Source: Reticulitermes lucifugus
Taxonomy: Eukaryota > Arthropoda > Insecta > Blattodea > Rhinotermitidae
Direction: 5' to 3'
Assembly: GCA_026260175.1 (NCBI GenBank)
Contig: JAKCWW010001116.1
Span: 1-64,000, forward strand
Length of the DNA stretch: 64,000 nt
Numbering within the stretch: position 1 is the first letter of the stretch; each line of letters opens with the position of its first letter. Of this stretch, positions 22,301-34,185 are shown one piece after another. The position numbers and the translations under genes are program-made. The notes under the pieces were generated by a model. That model was given only the letters and a program-made list of their open reading frames with translations. It searched no databases and was not told the origin of the DNA.

Positions 22301-23464
22301 ATAACATCTGGCCGTGATTGGTAATTATAATTTAGATAGGCTGTGTTATCTGTGGGGTACGAGCTGAGGCTGAAGAAAAATTGATGATATATATTTAATA
22401 ATCAGCTCGCTGGGTAATAAATCTCGTCCTTTACAACATAAGTACAAGGAATCATCTAGCTCCTTCCGAGATAAGGAAACGTCTTATCTATGTTGGTTTC
22501 AACGTGACAAGTCTAATTTTGAACATTCAAATTGTCATTGTTTCTCTTGACAGTAGTGAAAACTTTCAAATCTAGAAACAATAACAGCTAAGAGGCCAGT
22601 AGTGTTAGGCTCTGCTTATATTTCCTAAATTCTTAATTTTATTTTCTCTTTTACTTATACTTCTCTTTCTCTTATTTATATAGCTTTTTCTAGTATAATT
22701 CTTGGACTCTTCCTGCCCTGCATTTTCATCAAAATCATCTTATTTTTTGACCTCTTCATGTTGAGTATTGCGGCCAGCAATCCTTTTCGTTACGGCTGTG
22801 AAAGTAAGTTGTTTTTATTCAATATAGAAGGAGATGTAAATATAATTATTTATTGGGAGTAAAATCACAGAAAATGTGAGTCGGAATAACTGCCACTTCG
22901 GGCGAATTCGTCATAAAATACAGTCTGTGAGAATTCAACTTTTCTGATAATTTCCTGAACCTGTTTCCTCATTCCTGCCTACAGGTTTGGGACTTTTTAA
23001 TTCAGCTGATATACCGCCTCAAGGTGTTTCGAAATAATGCCGTGTGGGTGGCTACCCTGAGTGTGCAACACTCACAGCACGAGATATATCTGCGATAAGA
23101 GTGATTAATGAGGGTGCATACGTTGTCAGGGGCAGGCTAATGCAACGTCTTTCATTTCAAGAGTGGGAAGGACCATATTGGACATAATTACAGATGTGGT
23201 TAAATATTGAACACCGCTTTAAAACACTGGTTGAGCTATATAGAACGCATGTTTTAACATTAAGAAACTCTAAATACTCACTGAATGTATATATGCAGGA
23301 GTATTTCATTTGATCCATCAGAAGGTGAAGAGGAGGTGTTATGAAGTTAGCAAGTAGCTTAGTGGTATTTCTTTTTCTTATTAAGTTTTAATGGGCTGCA
23401 CAATGCCAAAAAAAACCTGGTGTCAGCAGCCGCGGCGCCACATGTATTATATTGGATCAACTAA
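22301..23464. other. Unassigned AT-rich sequence
   Basis: No open frame, repeat or RNA motif recognised. Confidence 0.4.
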
Positions 23465-23545
23465 TCATCTAAACTAAACTAAACTTTATTTGATCCTCAG
23501 CTTGTAGCCTAGGCACTGTATACTGACTGAGCTACCTTCTTGCGC
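23465..23545 (-). repeat. tRNA-like SINE head with TTTAG-type tail
   Basis: The minus strand reads AAGGTAGCTCAGTCAGTATA, an A box (inverse at 23521-23534). A B-box-like GAGGATCAAAT follows, then TTTAGTTTAGTTTAG. A complete body is not evident, so this is a truncated or simple tRNA-derived retroposon. Confidence 0.5.
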
Positions 23546-24516
23546 TTTATGAGGTGAAAGTGATCTAAATTTCATTTTAAAAGCTGGTCTTTACCCCTCA
23601 AAATATTCATCTCAATTACAAGGAATGAAATGTCAGCGTCCTTTAGGAAAATAGTAACTGCGCAATGTGAGAAAGTAACAAACTCAAAACAAATGGAGTC
23701 TTGGAGTTTTTACAGCAGGGTGGTTGAGGATTCCATTTTTCAGCGGCATGAAGTCCCTGGATAAAATTCTCCCGACGTTGCGAAAGAACATATTGTCTTT
23801 ATCTTAAAAAATTCTTTACCTTTCACAACGAAGTTGCTTCTTCAAAAATACGGGATCCGATTAGCCAGTGATGTAGCGTCACATCTCAGAAGAATGGGGT
23901 ACTCAACATGTCAACTATCTTGTGGAAAAGTTGTTTTACTCATTTAAACTTAAGTAATGTGTTATGCCTACTTACCACTTCAGTATAAAATGTTAATTGA
24001 AATACAAAAATTTGCCTAGAAGAACCTGTCGTGATTCTCCCCGGTATGGGTCCAAGGTTTCCTTCAAATACTTTGTGCGACTTGGGACCGTCATTTTTAA
24101 ATATCTGTTAGCCTATCTTTTTTTCATGGAAACGAATTATTTATGTGAAAATTTTTGGTTTCAAACTGTGGGAAAGCAAAATACGAATTATAAATCCTAT
24201 TATATCTAACATTAGTCCTAACAAATTCTAAAACTAATTGCGAATGATAATTTTCATATCGGTGTATTTAATTTTGATTTTTATCGGATAACAAGAGTAT
24301 TATGTCTCATAGTAACCAGCAGCGACTCTGTGTGTGAGAACTCGATTTAAATTTGTTACTAATTAAATAATATATATTTGCAGCTGTGACAAGATAAATG
24401 TGCCTAAATTAATGTTTATTTTCCTATACAGCATTAACAGTTTGGTCGTCTAAATAAGAAACAGCACAGTTTTCATTGCATTCATGTCTGTGAAGTAATT
24501 AATAATTACATATGAC
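23546..24516. other. Unassigned AT-rich sequence
   Basis: A 70-codon plus frame (23997-24209) has no recognisable domain. Nothing else is seen. Confidence 0.4.
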
Positions 24517-24624
24517 AACACCAACAAAATTCACAATATTATAAAGTATAATATAATGTAATTGCACAATATCATAAAATATAATTATATTTTATTTTAT
24601 AATATTGTGCATTTTGTTGGTGTT
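24517..24624. mobile_element. Head-to-head Penelope-like ends, no ribozyme
   Basis: AACACCAACAAAATTCACAA at the left and its inverse TTGTGCATTTTGTTGGTGTT at the right form a 108-bp inverted repeat around an AT-rich core. The outer motif CCAACAAAATGCACAATATT is the same as at 2286 and 15012, but the hammerhead-like segment is absent. Confidence 0.6.
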
Positions 24625-25212
24625 TTCTTATATAAGAATCAGCACTGTACTATCGGTAAGAACTGAAGTTCTAAGTATTGTTTATATTCACACATGCGGA
24701 TTATTAATTAACAGAATCATCTCTGCCAGATTTGGTTTGATGATTTATGTTAACTGAGTATGATATTTATGGCAAATAGTGTCATATAAGGCTGTCTTCA
24801 TGTGCATATATGTTACTCTGAAGTAGGTGAAATTACTTTTGCCTCCTTAGCTTTTTCAAATGGAGTTATTATATATCTACCAAATTACACGGGGTCACAA
24901 CACAAGGAAGAGTATTCTTTGTGGTTACCCCTGGCAGAATCTGAAATCTGAGCTAAACTTAATTCTGTGTAATTGGAAATTTTATGATGCTTTTAACGTA
25001 TAAGTATTTATTTTGAAATATTTTAAATTATTCTGTTTAAGCTACAGTATTTTGAGTAAATATGATCTAGTAGTATTCATATGGGTTGAAGTAACTAGAA
25101 TGATTTTTCTACAATAATCTGTATTCAGGAATCTTCATTGTTCTTATGTCTATACATAACTAATCAACCAAGCGAGCGATACAGCGATTTATAATGCATT
25201 AATGAATACCAC
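24625..25212. other. Unassigned AT-rich sequence
   Basis: Nothing recognised. Confidence 0.4.
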
Positions 25213-25540
25213 TTGCTGCCACTGAATATTATTTCAATAACAGAAATATCTTGTCCATTTTTCACTAACCGCCACTGATTATTATTACTCAACAAGCATA
25301 GCACGTCCATGCTTCACTGACCGCCACTGAATACTTTTCCAGTAACATGTATATTATGTCCATGTTTCACTGGCCGCCACTGATTATTATTCCAATAACA
25401 GGCGTATCATGTTCAAGTTTCACTGACGTCACTGCATTTTATTGGAATAACAGGCATATCATGTTCATGTTTCGTCGGCCGCCACTCGGTTTATTGCAAT
25501 ACCAGCCATAGCGAGTCGATGTTTCACTGAACGTCCACAT
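25213..25540 (+). repeat. Minisatellite, 52-53-bp unit, about six copies
   Basis: The block GCCACTG recurs at 25218, 25271, 25323, 25376, about 25428 and 25481, with a decayed copy near 25532. The unit reads GCCACTGATTATTATTCCAA, then a TAACAGGCATATCATGTCC-like block, then ATGTTTCACTGGCC. Units differ by substitutions and 1-2-base indels, so the array is moderately old. Confidence 0.85.
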
Positions 25541-25788
25541 TCTCCCGGGAAGGTCTCGGGCGACAGGTCAGGTAGGGTCAGGGGGTACACCGTGAGACCA
25601 CATGTGGCTAAACAGCCTAAATACATCCAACTGTTAACTGCGTGAACGGTCTGTTTCTATCGGTACTGTTAAAGATTAATGAAAGCTTTCTTTATCACTC
25701 TCTTTTCTACTGTAAGCCGTTGTGTTCGAAGAAGTAAACGGTACCTATGAGTTTTAAATTTATCGGGTGTTGTTAGGAACGACTTTGA
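25541..25788. other. Unassigned sequence
   Basis: GC-richer start (25540-25600) bordering the minisatellite, otherwise nothing recognised. Confidence 0.35.
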
Positions 25789-26050
25789 ATGTTTGAATGC
25801 TGGAGAACTAGGAATCAGATTATCTTAGTGGGTTGCAGGAAAACTAATCGAGAAATGGAGGTTCAATTCCGAGTAGGAGCAAAAGATTTTTCTCTTCTAC
25901 TAACCTCCCAGACAGGCTGCTATTCAGTCGGTACTCGCGATCATTTACCTGGGAGTGGAGCAGATGCAACGTGACGCTTACCAATGACCTCCATAAACTA
26001 CGAAGTTTAAGTATGCGTGGAGCTATAATTTCACTTCCCAATACGCCTTC
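25789..26050 (+). repeat. Probable tRNA-derived SINE, unclassified
   Basis: An A-box-like TAGTGGGTTG (25826-25835) and a B box GGTTCAATTCC (25860-25870) occur in the right order, followed by a unique body. No target duplication was found. Confidence 0.4.
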
Positions 26051-26899
26051 AAAGTGTGGTGTTTCGTTACGTACAAGGACAATTTTCCCCTTGCCCTAAC
26101 CATAAGAATCCTTAACATACGACGAATTCTGTACAGTACTCGAAATTCTAGTCTCACAGCTGTTACTATTATTGCTTTTATTTTATTTTATTTTATTTTT
26201 GAGAATAATGTTAGAGAAGTAAAAATTATGTCTGTTAAGTATCTAGCATTTTAGAAGCGTCACCAAATTTGTATTTGTTACCTTAACAAAAATTTACACG
26301 TAATAACGTCATATCAAACCAATGATAAGGAAAGTTTTCGCTCGGTTGTGTTTCTATTTAAAATTCTTTAAATAATTAAAATTCAAGAGCTACATATTTT
26401 TAAAAGCTCTGTTAAAATGCGTCATATCAGTACTCCAAATTAATTGTTGTTGGTGCAACTCTCACAAAGCAATTTCGCACATCGGCCATACTGTTATAAT
26501 TGTCTGTAGGAAATTAAAATTATAACGTTTGGATTGTCGTAAACAGTTTCATGATGGCTGGTGAACAAAATCAAAGTTTGATACGTAGTTATATCTTAGC
26601 AGACGGACACAAGGCACAAAAACAAAGGTGTGTAAGCGAGTACCTTGTTCCTTCTTGGTATAGCAGTAGACTGCAAATAGAAATACCTGTATTTTAACAT
26701 CTCCACCAAGAAAATCGGTAGCTACCATCTCGACGTACTCTGTGCCAACTGGAGTTCAGTAACTTCACATAAATTTTTGACTCGCTGGAAAGACAGGTAA
26801 TTTTGTTTAATAATTTATTTTGATATTTTGGCGACCCGAAAATTCATATCTTAATTTTGAGACTTATTGGAGCTTATCACTGCAGTAAATATTAAGACT
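26051..26899. other. Unassigned sequence with (TTTTA)n
   Basis: A TTTTA pentanucleotide run lies at about 26176-26200. Nothing else is recognised. Confidence 0.45.
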
Positions 26900-27060
26900 T
26901 ATGACTTCTAAGATGTGGCGGAGGGTAGTTTGGTACATAGGAACTAACGTTTCGGAGAAACCGGCTTCCCGAGTTTAGAGGGTTTAAGTACTTGATTCTA
27001 GAAGCCACTTCTCCGAAAATGCTGCAAACCTTATACAAGATTACACGGCGTCACACCGCA
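26900..27060 (+). repeat. Repeat family D, diverged inverted copy
   Basis: TCTAAGATGTGGCGGAGGGT, TTGGTACAT and TAACGTTTCGGAGAAACCGG, then TTCTCCGAAAATGCTGCAAA and TACACGGCGTCACACCGCAG, follow the family D order. The plus-strand translation parallels the ..DVTP..SLV..RFGGT.. / ..ET.VN.Y..T...PE.. pseudo-peptide of this repeat. Confidence 0.5.
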
Positions 27061-27245
27061 GGACACCGAAGCCTTTATATTTTAGCCTTAACAGGATGCG
27101 AGTTTGTTTGACATTTTCCAGAAAAGAAGAAGAGTAAGATGTCTTTTGCTACTTACGCAATTACAATGACTGGTAGGGTAGTAATTTTATTGGCTATTTG
27201 ACTTCGCAGTATGAAGAAAAAATTAAGCCTGTAATGACTGCATAA
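27061..27245. other. Unassigned spacer
   Basis: Nothing recognised. Confidence 0.4.
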
Positions 27246-27720
27246 ATATGTGCAAATGTGTGTATGTATTTATGTATGTATACGTATGTATATGTGTGAG
27301 TCTATGTATATATGTACTACTTACGTATGTATGTATATATGTATGATTGTATGTATGTATGTATATGTGCGTATGTATGTATGTGTTTATGTATGTATGT
27401 ATATATATGTACTTATGCATGTATGTATACATGTATGTGTATGTACGTACTTACGTATGTTTGTATGTATGCATGTATGTGTGGATGTGTGTAAGTATAT
27501 ATGAATGTAGTATGTAGGTATATGTATGTATGTATATAATTATGTATGTATGTAATCAAGTATGTACAGGTACGTGTATATGTACGATTTATGTATGTAT
27601 ATGTGCATGTATATATGTATGTACTCGTACATGTGCGTATGTGTGTATATGTGTTTATACAAGTTTGCATGCATGTATATATATATATATATATTTATTT
27701 ATTTATACGTTTATATGTAG
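27246..27720 (+). repeat. Long imperfect ATGT/TATG microsatellite
   Basis: About 475 bp of interrupted TATG repeats, with TATA and TGTG variants, ending in a pure AT run (about 27675-27694). It generates long spurious open frames rich in Tyr, Met, Cys and Val on one strand and Tyr, Thr, Ile and His on the other. Confidence 0.95.
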
Positions 27721-28435
27721 GCCTATAAGCGCAAGACCATATTTACACAATCTATTACAATCAGTGTCTACTTTGTTTCAGGTTTATGCTTGTGATTCAT
27801 GTAATAGAAATCACAACAGTTCTTGCTGCAGTAACTGACTAAAAGAGCAAACATGCTACGAAATGTGTTCTTTGTCAACAAACTGACACAACTGATCACA
27901 TTATAGGGATGTAACAAAGGAAACTCGCCGGTGACGTTGGTTACTTAAATGTGACAACTTGCGGTTAGGGCATATAAACCGTTATGGGAAATTTAACGTT
28001 CTGGAAACCGCAAGCGCTGTTGGCAATAATCAAATCGGAAATATATTGAATTTTTAGTCGCAAAAGCTGAAGGGAATTGAATCTTGAGAGATCTGCTTGC
28101 AGGTTGGTGGAAAGGTTTGTATTTGCTCGTACAGTTTGTGCTTCAGGTTTCGGACTATCTACAAGAGACCGTTTGCATCTCTACATTTAGCACTTTTCTT
28201 GGTGTCGAAGCCACGGTCTCTTTTTCAGTGCGTTTACAAATTAACAGCCACACATATGAAATCAAATACCGCTTTGTACAAACCTTGGTGCAAATGGAAA
28301 ACCGTTTTTTGAGATTGATGTAGTGAATAACAGAGAAGCGAACATACATTTCTTGAGTGTGTTAGCCGTACAGTTTACACTTGAAAAGCTTCGACTCTTT
28401 AAAAATTCAGTTTATAATTCATAGAAAATTGTCTC
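27721..28435. other. Unassigned sequence
   Basis: Overlapping open frames at 28084-28349 on both strands have no recognisable domain. Confidence 0.35.
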
Positions 28436-28660
28436 GCCATGGACCTGGTGGTTAGTCGCCAATCTCTCGCCTAGAAGCTGGGATTCATTCACAGGCAAGT
28501 CACTGTAGATTTTATTGTGGCCAAAATGACACTGGGACGCTTTGTTTCTCCTAGTATTTTGGTCTTCATTAGTCAGCAGTTTTCCACCAATGTTCTACAC
28601 TAATATTTCCTTCGTCTGCCACAGACGCTACACAAACTTAGCAATTGACGACTATGTTAA
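28436..28660 (+). repeat. SINE family A, diverged copy
   Basis: A tRNA-like start CTGGTGGTTAGTCGCCAATC, then TGGCCAAAATGACACTGGGA and TTTCTCCTAGTATTTTGGTC, then TTTTCCACCAATG, follow the complete copy at 3087-3369. Confidence 0.6.
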
Positions 28661-29639
28661 ATAAACTACGCTTTTGTGTCTCGCTCAGAAAAAGAAAACA
28701 TACTGCTTCCCTCTTACAAAGAAAATCGGTTAATTCTATTTAGGGACGTAATAAATATTTCCTCGGAGAATCATTTGAAACTCAATAACTGGCTAGACTC
28801 AGAAAAATTCAGATTATTTTAATATTGGAAATCTGTGATGTAGGCTATAATCGTATATTGACCGTTGTAATATGATGGGCTAAAAATCTGCACACGAAAC
28901 TTTATGTTACAAAACTTGCCTACACAAAGCTATGCCTATAGACATGGTAAAATTATATAAAGTCCTACTAATACCAGGAATAATATCAGACGCAGGAAAC
29001 TAGCTTAACAAATGAGAAAGCTGGAACTTGATGTCAAACTACATAAACACATTCAGAAGTCAGTTGTTCTAGATGGCCACCATCTGGCTCAGGCAGTTAT
29101 GTTTTGTTTTGTAATGTAATGGGGGTTTAAGTTAACTTCCTTAAGGGGTTAACTACAAAGTTGGGAGAAAAGTATTCAGTGTTACACATGTTGCAATATA
29201 GAGTGGAGTAATATAATACAATACAATATAATATAAACGTGAAATACAGTATGATATTTTAAAATAGTGTCGATATGTTACCTAGGTTACGGGATTGAAC
29301 GATCGGGATTGAATCCGTACAGGGACATTTGTTTTTCTCCTACTCGTAGTTTCCATACTGACCTGTTGTCTATACAGCCTTCTAACCGATAAGAACTTTG
29401 CCACTAAATCTGCCGGGATGTGAGGCTGACAGTCTATTCCTTCTAGTACCCACGTTAAAAATACGGGCAGATTTAGCACCAATCCTGCATACTTCTTTAT
29501 GTCGTAGTGCTTAATAAGCTCAAGGAAACTTTGTCGTATTTGGTAATAAATGATGTATGATGTCCATGCTAATATTCTGTTGTCGGTTGATATATTATGA
29601 CATTTTGTTATGATAAGTTACAGATTTATACTGACTGTT
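28661..29639. other. Unassigned AT-rich sequence
   Basis: GGGATTGAATCCGTACAGGG near 29304 has a B-box look in an unclear context. Nothing else is recognised. Confidence 0.35.
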
Positions 29640-29800
29640 ACCATACATCCCGGAGGAGTGGATAGCACATATTTCATATTTGGAATGTTTCGGATTCAAA
29701 TCTCAAGACGGAGGCCATTTATACTGATTAAGGTTTTCTGTAGTCCTCTCCGTCCTTACAAGAAAAGACGGGGGATAGTACTTTGCCCTATTACGGCACT
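29640..29800 (+). repeat. SINE family E-like, diverged
   Basis: The B-box-like GGATTCAAATC (29692-29702) is followed by ACTGATTAAGGTTTTCTGTA and a CTCTCCGTCC block, resembling the family E copy at 51185 (CCCTGATTGATATTTTTCG.., TCAGTCCCCCC..). Confidence 0.4.
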
Positions 29801-31624
29801 TCGCGATTAGCGACGGTCGTATATATGACGCTGTCTGCCATCTTTCCTTGCTTTCGCCCACACTAACTTACCCTTTTTTATTACCTGTAGTCCATGATCC
29901 ATGTTTGTATGTACCCCAGATAATCACTCCGTGTTCAACGTTTGACCTGATAATATTTTTTTAAATTTATAACTCCGACTTGGAATTTTAAATTATGTTT
30001 TGGCTTGAGTAGGCTTCTGTACCAGGTTCCTTGCGGGTGTTGTGTGAGTTGTTTAGTTTAATCTGTATTTCTATCTTTTGTTTCTCGAGTTCCCTGCAAC
30101 ACCAGGCAAGCATTTTGTCTTGTATTTTTAACGTGCCTAGAGTCTTTCTGGATTTATTTCTGCTTATTTAATTTATGTCAAGTGGGGCATCTTCATTCGT
30201 GTTTTTGTTATATGTGTGTGTTCTGACAGAAAAACTGTGAGTACTAGTTATTGTTATTTCTAATTTATTTTATAATAGACTGGCTAATTGTTACTTGTTT
30301 AAATATTGTTCATCATACGTTACTTGTTAGAGGTAGTTCCCCACCAGTGCTTCCACGTGATTCCTGGTTAGGTGTGAGTAAACTTTATGTTGCTAATTGC
30401 ATATTTTGATGTATGGTGTGGTGGCAACGATCTTAGTACCATTACCATAAATTAGTGACAACTCCTTATTCAGTCAGATCATTCGGCGCTATATAACCTG
30501 AGATACTGAAAGGGTAATCGTCAGCTTACGGGAAACATCTTGTAACAAAAGATGGGCAATAAATGCTTCGAAAATATGACGAAGTTAAAATATTTTGAAA
30601 TGATCGTAAAAAATCAGGATTGCATTCGAAAGACTTAAGTGCAAATTAACTTTGGCAAATGTTCGATAATATTCTATTAAAAATCTTTTGTCTTATTTAT
30701 ATTTTGTAAAGGGTTAGTCATAATTATAATTTTGTTCTTGTTCTGTATGTTTATGGAAATTAGTGTAACACATTAGCTACTGAACGTAATGGTGTTTAGA
30801 ACGGAGTACTGAGCAGAATATTTGGAACTAAGAAATAGGAAGTAATAACAGGTTGTAGGAAACTGTGCAATAAAGAGAGTCATAAATTGTAATCTTGGTT
30901 AAAATTAATTTTTTAGGGAAAAGAGGACGAATCATTCGACGGGATATGTTATAAATGCATAAATAATTTTATACGAATTAACTCACGCCAGGAGACTATT
31001 TTGTAGCGCTGAATACCTATCAATAGATAATATTTATATGGACCCTACATATATGGAATTTGAGGGTGTTGACTAGATTTATATAGCTTAGAATAGGTTT
31101 CAATAGAGGCGTTTGTAAACATGTTAATGAAACTTTGAGGTTTATTAAATGGAGATAAAATCGTTTATTAGCACAGCAAGTGTTATTTTATAATATTAAG
31201 GATCTGATACGTGGAAATTTATGATTATGGTTATGAAAATATCGAGTTTCAGAAATTGGCTTAGTACTATCTTGGAAATATGCCACTTTTGCATCGTAGT
31301 TGCGGAGTACTATAAAACAGGAGAGAGATTAACTGGGTCTGCAGATGTAAACATTTTGCCCCGGGTCGGAGCGAACTTAGAGAATATGCCCAAGTAACAG
31401 TAAGTTGTACAAGTTTCTGTAGTAGGATACAAGTTACAGCTGCCTCGGAGCGCACTGTAATATCTGAGAAAAATTAATTTCTCTAATTTATATCTTCACA
31501 TAGTAAATTCTCCAAAAAAAGTTTAGGCAGTGTTAAGCAAAGCTACAACGTGAGAAATGAGTAACAAATTTCTACGTTCTTTCGTAATAGTGTCTTGAAG
31601 TTCAACTTATATAGAACTAAATTC
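29801..31624. other. Unassigned AT-rich sequence
   Basis: No open frame above about 65 codons, no repeat or RNA motif recognised. Confidence 0.4.
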
Positions 31625-31800
31625 TCGGTCGAGTTGGTAGAACTGATGCTTCATACTTGAGTAGACTTTGGTTGAAATCTCGACTTGTAGAATGGCCATA
31701 CTCACTTTGACTCTTTGTTGATTCCATCAGTCCCTCTATGAAAATTCCGGGATCGTGTCTCAAATTAGAATAACCTAACTTTCTTTCACAACATTTCAAA
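31625..31800 (+). repeat. SINE family E, diverged copy
   Basis: A tRNA-like head (GTCGAGTTGGTAGAACTGAT, then TTGGTTGAAATCTCG) is followed by GATTCCATCAGTCCCTCTAT and CCGGGATCGTGTCTCAAATT, matching the order of the copy at 51185 (CAGTCCCCCC.., CCAGGATTGTGCCTCAAACT). Confidence 0.5.
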
Positions 31801-31827
31801 TTCATTATGCACTATTATTATATCTAC

Positions 31828-31940
31828 GGGGCGTGGAGTTGACCACCCACCCCATCTAGCACCGAGGTTAAAGAAAGAGTAGAGCTATACCTCTACTCCC
31901 CTTCTGGGCCTTCGTGGCCTGTTCTAGGGAGAACTTTACC
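31828..31940 (+). mobile_element. SINE family C, 5'-truncated, perfect target duplication
   Basis: The copy starts within the body (GGGGCGTGGAGTTGACCACC) and ends TTCTAGGGAGAACTTTACC. A perfect 13-bp duplication TTATTATATCTAC flanks it (31815-31827 and 31941-31953). It is one of the youngest and clearest insertions in the window. Confidence 0.9.
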
Positions 31941-31953
31941 TTATTATATCTAC

Positions 31954-32079
31954 AGATACATTCGAAGCTACTGACAGGATCTTCAAATATGCTACGAAGT
32001 AATCAAGAAATAAATGAACAGATGAATAAATTGTGAAATTTGAGATTCTCACTGCGACGAATTGGAGAATTATGGTCTT
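31954..32079. other. Unassigned spacer
   Basis: Nothing recognised. Confidence 0.4.
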
Positions 32080-32270
32080 CTAGAATGCGACGAAGAGTGA
32101 TTTGGTAATACCGACGTTTCGAAGATACCTCCTGCTCCCATGGCATGGGTAGCTGCCCTAAAATAGAGATAGCGATTACTTCCGAATATTTGGTACGCAG
32201 GTACCAAATTCCACTGCACTATATCCAAGACGTCTGTAGTCATTTTCTACAAATTATCGTCTATTTTTAA
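32080..32270. repeat. Repeat family D, inverted copy
   Basis: TTCTAGAATGCGACGAAGAG, TTTGGTAATACCGACGTTTC on the left and TACCAAATTCCACTGCACTA, TCCAAGACGTC on the right form the two arms. The middle is too diverged to show a clean hammerhead-like core. Confidence 0.5.
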
Positions 32271-33623
32271 AACCGAAATTTAATCGCGCCCGTATGATGA
32301 AAACTAATCCTGTTTTGGTTCAACACAAGTCCTAAATTTACCGCTTCTGTTATTATTAATATCATTCTATCAAATACTTTGCCCCCTCCCCTGTAACCTG
32401 TTGAATAGGTCCTATGTTTATCTGACATTTTTGCCTGGGAATGACTTCACGAATAATATTCTGAATTTTCAGATAATAAGTCGTGACAAGTTTTGTCTAG
32501 CATGAAATGCCGAAAGTTTCGTTACATGAACCAAAGAGAAGTAAAAATATACATACGACGTTTCGGGAATTGTCTGTGCCCCTGTTTACAGGTTGAAAAT
32601 TTTTTAAATATTAGTGGGAACTTTTGGGATTTAACTCCAAATCTTTGAATACCAGGTTATTAAGAACGTACATTAAACACTCAAAGTTGTGTACATCTCA
32701 TATGTATCATAAATTTGGTATTCCAACATAATATTTGTGTATTAAACCAAATAAAATTCAAATCTTTAATAGAAACATTGGCTCGGCATAATCGCACATA
32801 TTGGTGAAAAACTCATACCATTATGCTAAGCTGACACCATTCATTGTGTTTTCCTTCTTTTCTGTTGTATGTCTTTGTGAAAAAAAAGATTCTTTCAGTT
32901 TTACACCAAGCTACTATGAATGAAATCAGCCACATTGTTGTTCAAAGGTCTCGTTTTAACTAATGATGCCTAGGGATGATGGCATTGTCTCTAAAGGAGG
33001 GATCAATTTGCTGATGAGGCGGGTAAGCTCTAATGTTATAGCAACATCTTGTGAGGTATTATTCATGGCCTGCTATTCATGTAGACCTTCTGGGTGGGTT
33101 CCTTTATACCGTTTCTTACTTGTAATTGACTTCTGTTTGCTATAGACACAAAGACTTTAGTCATATGAAAGCATAAAGACGTCATCTGCAGGAAAATTTA
33201 TAGGCTACGAAGTAATTACACTCGAAATATGAGGAGTTCCGAGAAGAATTTCTAACATTTACTTTCATGAGGTATAGATTTATAGTTCTACATATAAATT
33301 GTTAAGGTAAGTCGTGTTTTATTTTATTTTGGTGAATAATATTTACTTAACACGAAATGTATCTGCTTTAAATATGTGGAATATAACCTTGACGATGGGC
33401 AAGGTACCTTATCTGTATTGGCTGTTTATAACAAATATTTTAACTACGTAGTTACAGGTATATTTATGATGTAACTCGGTATCGAATTTCATAGGTTTAT
33501 CTTCAATTGTTCATGTCGTTATCGACCGAAAGTTAAAGGAAATTTTCCCTTAACCGAAGTTGCGTATTTTTTAAGGACCCTAAAATAAATGTCGCTCTCA
33601 AATCACAAGTTTGAGCGTCCGTC
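32271..33623. other. Unassigned sequence
   Basis: Near 32550-32595 a degenerate family D-like hairpin is seen (CGACGTTTCGGGAATTGTCT). A 60-codon plus frame at 32963-33145 has no domain. Confidence 0.35.

Positions 33624-33658
<35 letters not shown>
33624..33658 (+). repeat. (ATT)n microsatellite
   Basis: About 11 uninterrupted ATT units immediately upstream of a SINE C head. Confidence 0.95.
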
Positions 33659-33660
33659 TG

Positions 33661-33935
33661 GTGGGCCGGTATAGCGACTCGCTACGAGCTGGAAGGTCCA
33701 GGGATCGAATCCCGGTGGGGGCGAGATTTTCAGCACCCGTCCAGAACGGCCCTTGGGCCTACTCAGCCTCCTGTAAAATGGGTACCGGATCATTCCCGGG
33801 GGTAAAGCGGCCGAGGCGTGGCGTTGACCAACCACCCCCATCTAGCGCCGAGGTTAAAGAAAGACTACAGCTATACCTCTACTCCCCCTCTGGGCCTTCA
33901 TGGCCTGTTCTAGGGTGAACGTTACCTTTACCTTT
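33661..33935 (+). mobile_element. SINE family C, full-length copy
   Basis: A tRNA-like head with GTATAGCGACTCGCTACGAG and B box GATCGAATCCC (33703-33713), body TTTTCAGCACCCGTCCAGAA, GGCGTTGACCAACCACCCCC, TCTAGCGCCGAGGTTAAAG, end TGGCCTGTTCTAGG, then a TTACCTTTACCTTTA tail. It is the best reference copy of the family in this window. Confidence 0.9.
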
Positions 33936-34144
33936 ATTATTATCTTTATCGCCTTTATACAGGGTATTTACAATTACGTACCTGAACAAACAATGTTTAT
34001 ATAGTATATAATGTCTCAGGTGTTCTGTGATAACAATATATGGTACATGTAATGTCGTTTCATATGATGAAAGTTTGGTACTTTCATATTAGTACAGTCA
34101 TGATTAAGTCTGCAGTGAAAAATATGGCTGTCTTCTGTAGTTCC

Positions 34145-34146
<2 letters not shown>
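33936..34146. other. Unassigned spacer
   Basis: Nothing recognised. Confidence 0.4.

Positions 34147-34185
<39 letters not shown>
34147..34185 (+). repeat. (ATT)n microsatellite
   Basis: About 13 uninterrupted units. Confidence 0.95.

Noticed and set aside
23040-23110. GTGTGCAACACTCACAGCACG as a possible Penelope terminus (compare CGCAACACTCAG)
   Set aside because: The match is short and the adjoining CCAACAAAATGCAC block is missing.
27223-27838. Several long frames rich in Tyr, Met, Cys or Thr
   Set aside because: All are readings of the ATGT-type microsatellite.
33533-33841. 102-codon minus-strand frame with poly-Asn
   Set aside because: Produced by the ATT microsatellite and the SINE C head.
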